A stretch of 22,749 nt of DNA. Source: CAZGOM01 sp964542875. GTDB lineage: Bacteria; Planctomycetota; Phycisphaerae; Phycisphaerales; Phycisphaeraceae. The DNA lies in the NCBI GenBank assembly GCA_964542875.1, contig CAZIWA010000088.1:1-22749 (forward strand), given 5' to 3'. This document shows positions 21,090 to 22,749 of the stretch, one piece after another. The stretch's first letter is position 1, and each line of letters opens with the position of its first letter. The notes under the pieces are model-generated. The model searched no databases and was not told the origin of the DNA. It saw nothing but the letters and a program-made list of their open reading frames with translations. The position numbers and the translations under genes were made by a program.

Positions 21090-21938
21090 ATGGTCGTCAG
21101 AAAAGAAAACAAATTCACTCTCATTCAAGACACCCCCAAGACACCCCTCGGCTGGCTTCTCATGGCGGGCATTGGCGAATACGTCCACATGCCTCCGCTC
21201 CCAAACCGCGCGCTCACCTACTTCGCCGGCGTCCTCGTCATGCACGGCAAGGCGCGCTTTGAAACCGGCGCAGGCATCAAGGCCGATGTCTTTCCCGGCG
21301 ATCTTATGCTCATCTTCCCCAATGTCACCTACAACTATTGCACGCCCAAAGGCTCCACGTGGAGCGAGCTTTGGTTCCTCTTTGATGGCCCCGTTTTCCA
21401 CCTCTGGCAGCAGTCTGGCCTTCTTTCCCCTGCTGAACCCGTCTTCCGCCTCGGCGCTGTCGACTTCTGGCGCAAGCGCCTCCTCACCATCTCCGGCCCG
21501 CTCACCGGTTCTCCGTATGACCAATCCCTGACGCGCGTCATCATGCTTCAAAGCCTCCTGGCAGACGCCATCGCCCTGCGCAAGCAAGACCCCGAACAGG
21601 CGCAGGACCAGGCCTGGGTGCAGGAAGCCAAGCGGCTCATCGATCCCGACACCACTGCCCACGACCCCGACTGGCAGGCGATTGCCAAAAAGCTTGATAT
21701 GGGCTACGAAGGCTTCCGCAAGCGCTTCGCACGCCTCACCGGCGCCTCACCTGGCCAATACAGAATCCACCGGGTCATGGAAAAAGCCCAGCGGCTGCTC
21801 ATCCTCGGCCACAGCGTTGCCGACGCCGCCCGCGGCGCCGGTTTTGACGACCCCTTCTACTTCTCCAGACAATTCAAAAAGCACGTCGGCGTCAGCCCCA
21901 GCGAGTACCAGCACGGCTTCACCTCAAAGGCCACATGA
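21090..21938 (+). CDS. AraC-family transcriptional regulator
   Basis: This 282-residue protein has a cupin-like sensor domain (about residues 15-105: YFAGVLVMHGKARFETG, FPGDLMLIFPNVTY) and a C-terminal double helix-turn-helix. The first HTH is WQAIAKKLDMGYEGFRKRFARLTG (about 195-218). The second has the classic HSVADAARGAGFDDPFYFSRQFKK and GVSPSEYQ (241-274). It most likely responds to a small ligand, perhaps a sugar, as in RhaS-like relatives. It is divergent from the PhyH gene. The HAD gene start overlaps its stop (ATGA), so the two are co-translated. No strong ribosome-binding site precedes the ATG. Confidence 0.9.
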   Translation: MVVRKENKFTLIQDTPKTPLGWLLMAGIGEYVHMPPLPNRALTYFAGVLVMHGKARFETGAGIKADVFPGDLMLIFPNVTYNYCTPKGSTWSELWFLFDGPVFHLWQQSGLLSPAEPVFRLGAVDFWRKRLLTISGPLTGSPYDQSLTRVIMLQSLLADAIALRKQDPEQAQDQAWVQEAKRLIDPDTTAHDPDWQAIAKKLDMGYEGFRKRFARLTGASPGQYRIHRVMEKAQRLLILGHSVADAARGAGFDDPFYFSRQFKKHVGVSPSEYQHGFTSKAT

Positions 21939-22591
21939 CACACCGCAACAAACTCCAGATCAAGGCCGTGATTTTCGACTGCGATGGCACCCTCGTCGAC
22001 AGTGAAACCCTCGGGGCAGATGTCCTCATCGCATGCCTGCGCGACGCCGGTATGGCCGTCACCCATGACGTCGAACGCTTCCGAGGCCGCAATCTCGCCC
22101 TCTGTCTCGCCGAAGTCGAACATGAAAATAAACGTTCTCTCCCCCAGGGCTTCGTTCCCGATTACCGCCGCAGAATGGCAGTCGTTTTTAAGGAACACCT
22201 TCAGGCCATTCACGGCGCAAATGACATCGTCCACGCCCTGCACGGCCGCGTTCCCATCTGCGTCGCCTCCTCCGGCCCCCGTGAAAAAATTGAACTCTCC
22301 CTTCAGGTCACCGGCCTCCTCCCTTACTTCAAAAATCACATCTTCAGTGCCTATGACATCAAGAAATGGAAACCAGACCCAGCTCTCTTCTTCGCCGCAG
22401 CAAAAGCCTTCAACGTCCATCCCACCCAATGCGCCGTCATCGAAGACAGCCACCCGGGCTTTGAAGCAGGCATCGCCGCAGGCATGAATGTCTTCGCGCT
22501 CCAGACGCACGGCGTAAACCAGCTCCCCCCAGGCGTCATCACCACCCCCAGCCTCCACGCCCTCACCCAAACTCTCCTGGACCTCATCTGA
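21935..22591 (+). CDS. HAD-superfamily hydrolase (subfamily IA, phosphoglycolate phosphatase/beta-PGM-like)
   Basis: This 218-residue protein carries the four HAD motifs: DCDGTLVDSE with Asp15 as nucleophile and Asp17 as acid/base, Ser112 in ASSGPRE, Lys146 in KKWKPDP, and the acidic IEDSHPG with Asp171. A helical cap domain lies at about 25-95. It is a small-molecule phosphatase or phosphomutase, likely acting on a sugar phosphate; specificity is not predictable. Its ATG overlaps the AraC-type stop by four bases, so it belongs to that regulator's transcript. Confidence 0.9.
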   Translation: MTHRNKLQIKAVIFDCDGTLVDSETLGADVLIACLRDAGMAVTHDVERFRGRNLALCLAEVEHENKRSLPQGFVPDYRRRMAVVFKEHLQAIHGANDIVHALHGRVPICVASSGPREKIELSLQVTGLLPYFKNHIFSAYDIKKWKPDPALFFAAAKAFNVHPTQCAVIEDSHPGFEAGIAAGMNVFALQTHGVNQLPPGVITTPSLHALTQTLLDLI

Positions 22592-22594
22592 CAT

Positions 22595-22749
22595 CATGTC
22601 TTACCCCTGGGAGAGGGTTGGGGTGAGGGCCACCTGCGGATGCCCTCAACGCAACGACTCACCACTCTGATCCCCTCGCCCCAAGGGGTGTAGCGAGAGG
22701 GTTAGGGTGAGGGTGTTCCGTTTCTCCATCTGCGCTGCTTCTCCATCTG
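22595..22749 (+). repeat. dispersed repeat downstream of the HAD gene
   Basis: Segment 22610-22644 is a near-identical copy (32 of 35) of 18937-18971. A third, shorter GAGAGGGTTAGGGTGAGGG copy lies at 22695-22713. The last 150 bases of the window hold only this repeat material; I see no gene. Both full copies follow the 3' end of a + strand gene. Confidence 0.7.

Noticed and set aside
1..22749. CRISPR array or a defence-system gene cluster
   Set aside because: No series of regularly spaced repeats and no Cas, restriction, toxin-antitoxin or abortive-infection type protein was found.

Overview
The window is GC-rich bacterial chromosome in two parts. Positions 1 to about 9,010 hold a nearly complete S10-spc ribosomal protein operon on the minus strand. 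The rest is an accessory-type region rich in glycan-active proteins and regulators. The combination suggests a member of the Planctomycetota, perhaps class Phycisphaerae: S14 without zinc ligands, L14 with a short extra loop, wide gaps between ribosomal genes, sialidase-like and heparinase-like proteins, a PhyH dioxygenase, a CBM9-like protein and an ArsR-methyltransferase fusion. This placement is inference; there is no rRNA gene in the window.

Ribosomal block (minus strand, in transcription order): rpsJ, rplC, rplD, rplW, rplB, rpsS, rplV, rpsC, rplP, rpmC, rpsQ, rplN, rplX, rplE, rpsN, rpsH, rplF, rplR and the first 23 codons of rpsE, which runs off the left edge. A sigma70-type promoter with a perfect TTGACA lies just upstream of rpsJ (8975-9004). 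Most genes are 40-60 bases apart. The two longest spacers, rpsJ-rplC (97 bases) and rplC-rplD (153 bases), can each form two hairpins in the mRNA.

Accessory block: a five-Asp-box sialidase-like protein (minus, just upstream of the S10 promoter). Divergent from it are leuD and a thioredoxin-like gene, ending in a strong terminator. Next come a CBM9-like protein with its own promoter and terminator, then tadA, which overlaps tail-to-tail with an ArsR-methyltransferase gene. A lipoprotein follows. A second sialidase-like gene is divergent from a large heparinase II/III-family gene. Then come an unknown two-TM protein, a PhyH-type dioxygenase divergent from an AraC-type regulator, and a HAD hydrolase that overlaps the AraC gene by four bases. 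None of the predicted glycan enzymes has a visible signal peptide, so they may act on imported oligosaccharides in the cytoplasm.

The best non-coding find is a 92-bp miniature inverted-repeat element (14377-14468). It has 17-bp perfect terminal inverted repeats beginning CAGGG and is flanked on both sides by the 8-bp direct repeat TCAATTTC, as expected of a target-site duplication. An 18-base match to its end recurs upstream of tadA (12760-12777), within a structured gene-free region. Other dispersed repeats lie downstream of the heparinase and HAD genes and between the lipoprotein and the second sialidase-like gene. In the sampled accessory stretches the + strand is strongly C-over-G whichever way the gene runs.
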